NCBI GenBank assembly: GCA_038230695.1
Contig: JBBRMT010000242.1
Coordinates: forward strand, 1-6,992
Length of the DNA: 6,992 bases
Reading direction: 5' to 3'
From: QHBQ01 sp038230695
Lineage (GTDB): Bacteria; Chloroflexota; Chloroflexia; QHBQ01
Numbering within the stretch: position 1 is the stretch's first letter; every line of letters begins with the position of its first letter. This document shows positions 6,923 to 6,992 of the stretch, piece by piece. The notes under the pieces are model-generated. The model was not told where the DNA came from. It searched no databases and saw only the letters and a program-made list of their open reading frames with translations. Position numbers and translations under genes: made by a program.

Positions 6923-6992
6923 CTAGGGCTGCATCAGCAGGTAAAGCACTCTGGCAACTTCAGCGCGACTGATGTTGGCGTTGGGGTGGACC
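6923..6992 (-). CDS. C-terminal end of another SLH-domain protein (partial)
   Basis: On the minus strand a frame enters from the right edge (first full codon at 6991) and ends at the TAG at 6925-6923, giving 22 residues: VHPNANISRAE followed by VARVLYLLMQP. This is the second half of an SLH repeat: a Pro-Asn lead-in, the SRAE version of the TRAE motif, then an amphipathic helix. It closely resembles the SLH repeats at residues 477-490 and 614-627 of the plus-strand surface protein. The protein therefore ends with its SLH region only two residues after the helix. The rest of the gene lies outside the window. No terminator follows, so its transcript may run on into paralog B. Confidence 0.75.
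   Translation of the reverse strand, partial: VHPNANISRAEVARVLYLLMQP

Overview
The window (6,992 bp, GC-rich) most resembles a chromosomal piece from a member of the Chloroflexota, probably a filamentous Chloroflexales-type lineage. The evidence is Thr-Pro linkers of the TPTxTPT type, S-layer homology (SLH) repeats with a Cys-pair insertion ahead of the TR motif, and large GT-C-like membrane proteins with an N-terminal extracytoplasmic beta-sandwich ending in an RRVLGVVFD-type motif. This assignment rests on recalled family features, not on a search.

Layout. Positions 1-92 (+) are the 3' end of a gene whose last 29 codons look like the end of a LamG/DUF1080-like jelly-roll domain. After 22 bp carrying a good ribosome binding site comes a complete gene, 115-2475 (+). 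It encodes a secreted 786-aa protein: signal peptide, Asp-box beta-propeller, Thr-Pro linker, three SLH repeats, an IPT/TIG domain and a Thr-Pro-rich tail. A strong hairpin at 2494-2527 ends this rightward unit. The rest is on the minus strand: two tandem paralogous genes (2556-4697 and 4751-6883), each encoding a roughly 710-aa polytopic membrane protein with features of GT-C glycosyltransferases. At the right edge (6923-6992) is the last part of another SLH-domain gene, too short to be picked up by ordinary ORF calling.

The most interesting signal is regulatory. Both paralogs have the same promoter geometry: TTGACA, an 18-bp spacer, TATAAT or TAAAAT, then AGGCGC directly before the ATG. The spacers are unrelated in sequence while the hexamers and distances are kept. 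By standard sigma-70 geometry transcription would start on the A of the start codon, so both mRNAs are predicted to be leaderless. By contrast the plus-strand SLH gene has a normal Shine-Dalgarno sequence.

How the genes may work together (inference): SLH proteins with Thr-Pro segments are surface proteins and plausible O-glycosylation targets. The two membrane proteins between the SLH genes could use a lipid-linked sugar to build or attach surface glycans. The paralogs are nearly identical at the 5' end and diverge progressively towards the 3' end, including in one putative extracytoplasmic loop, which suggests diversification after duplication and/or gene conversion at the front. No RNA genes, CRISPR arrays, transposases or phage genes were seen.
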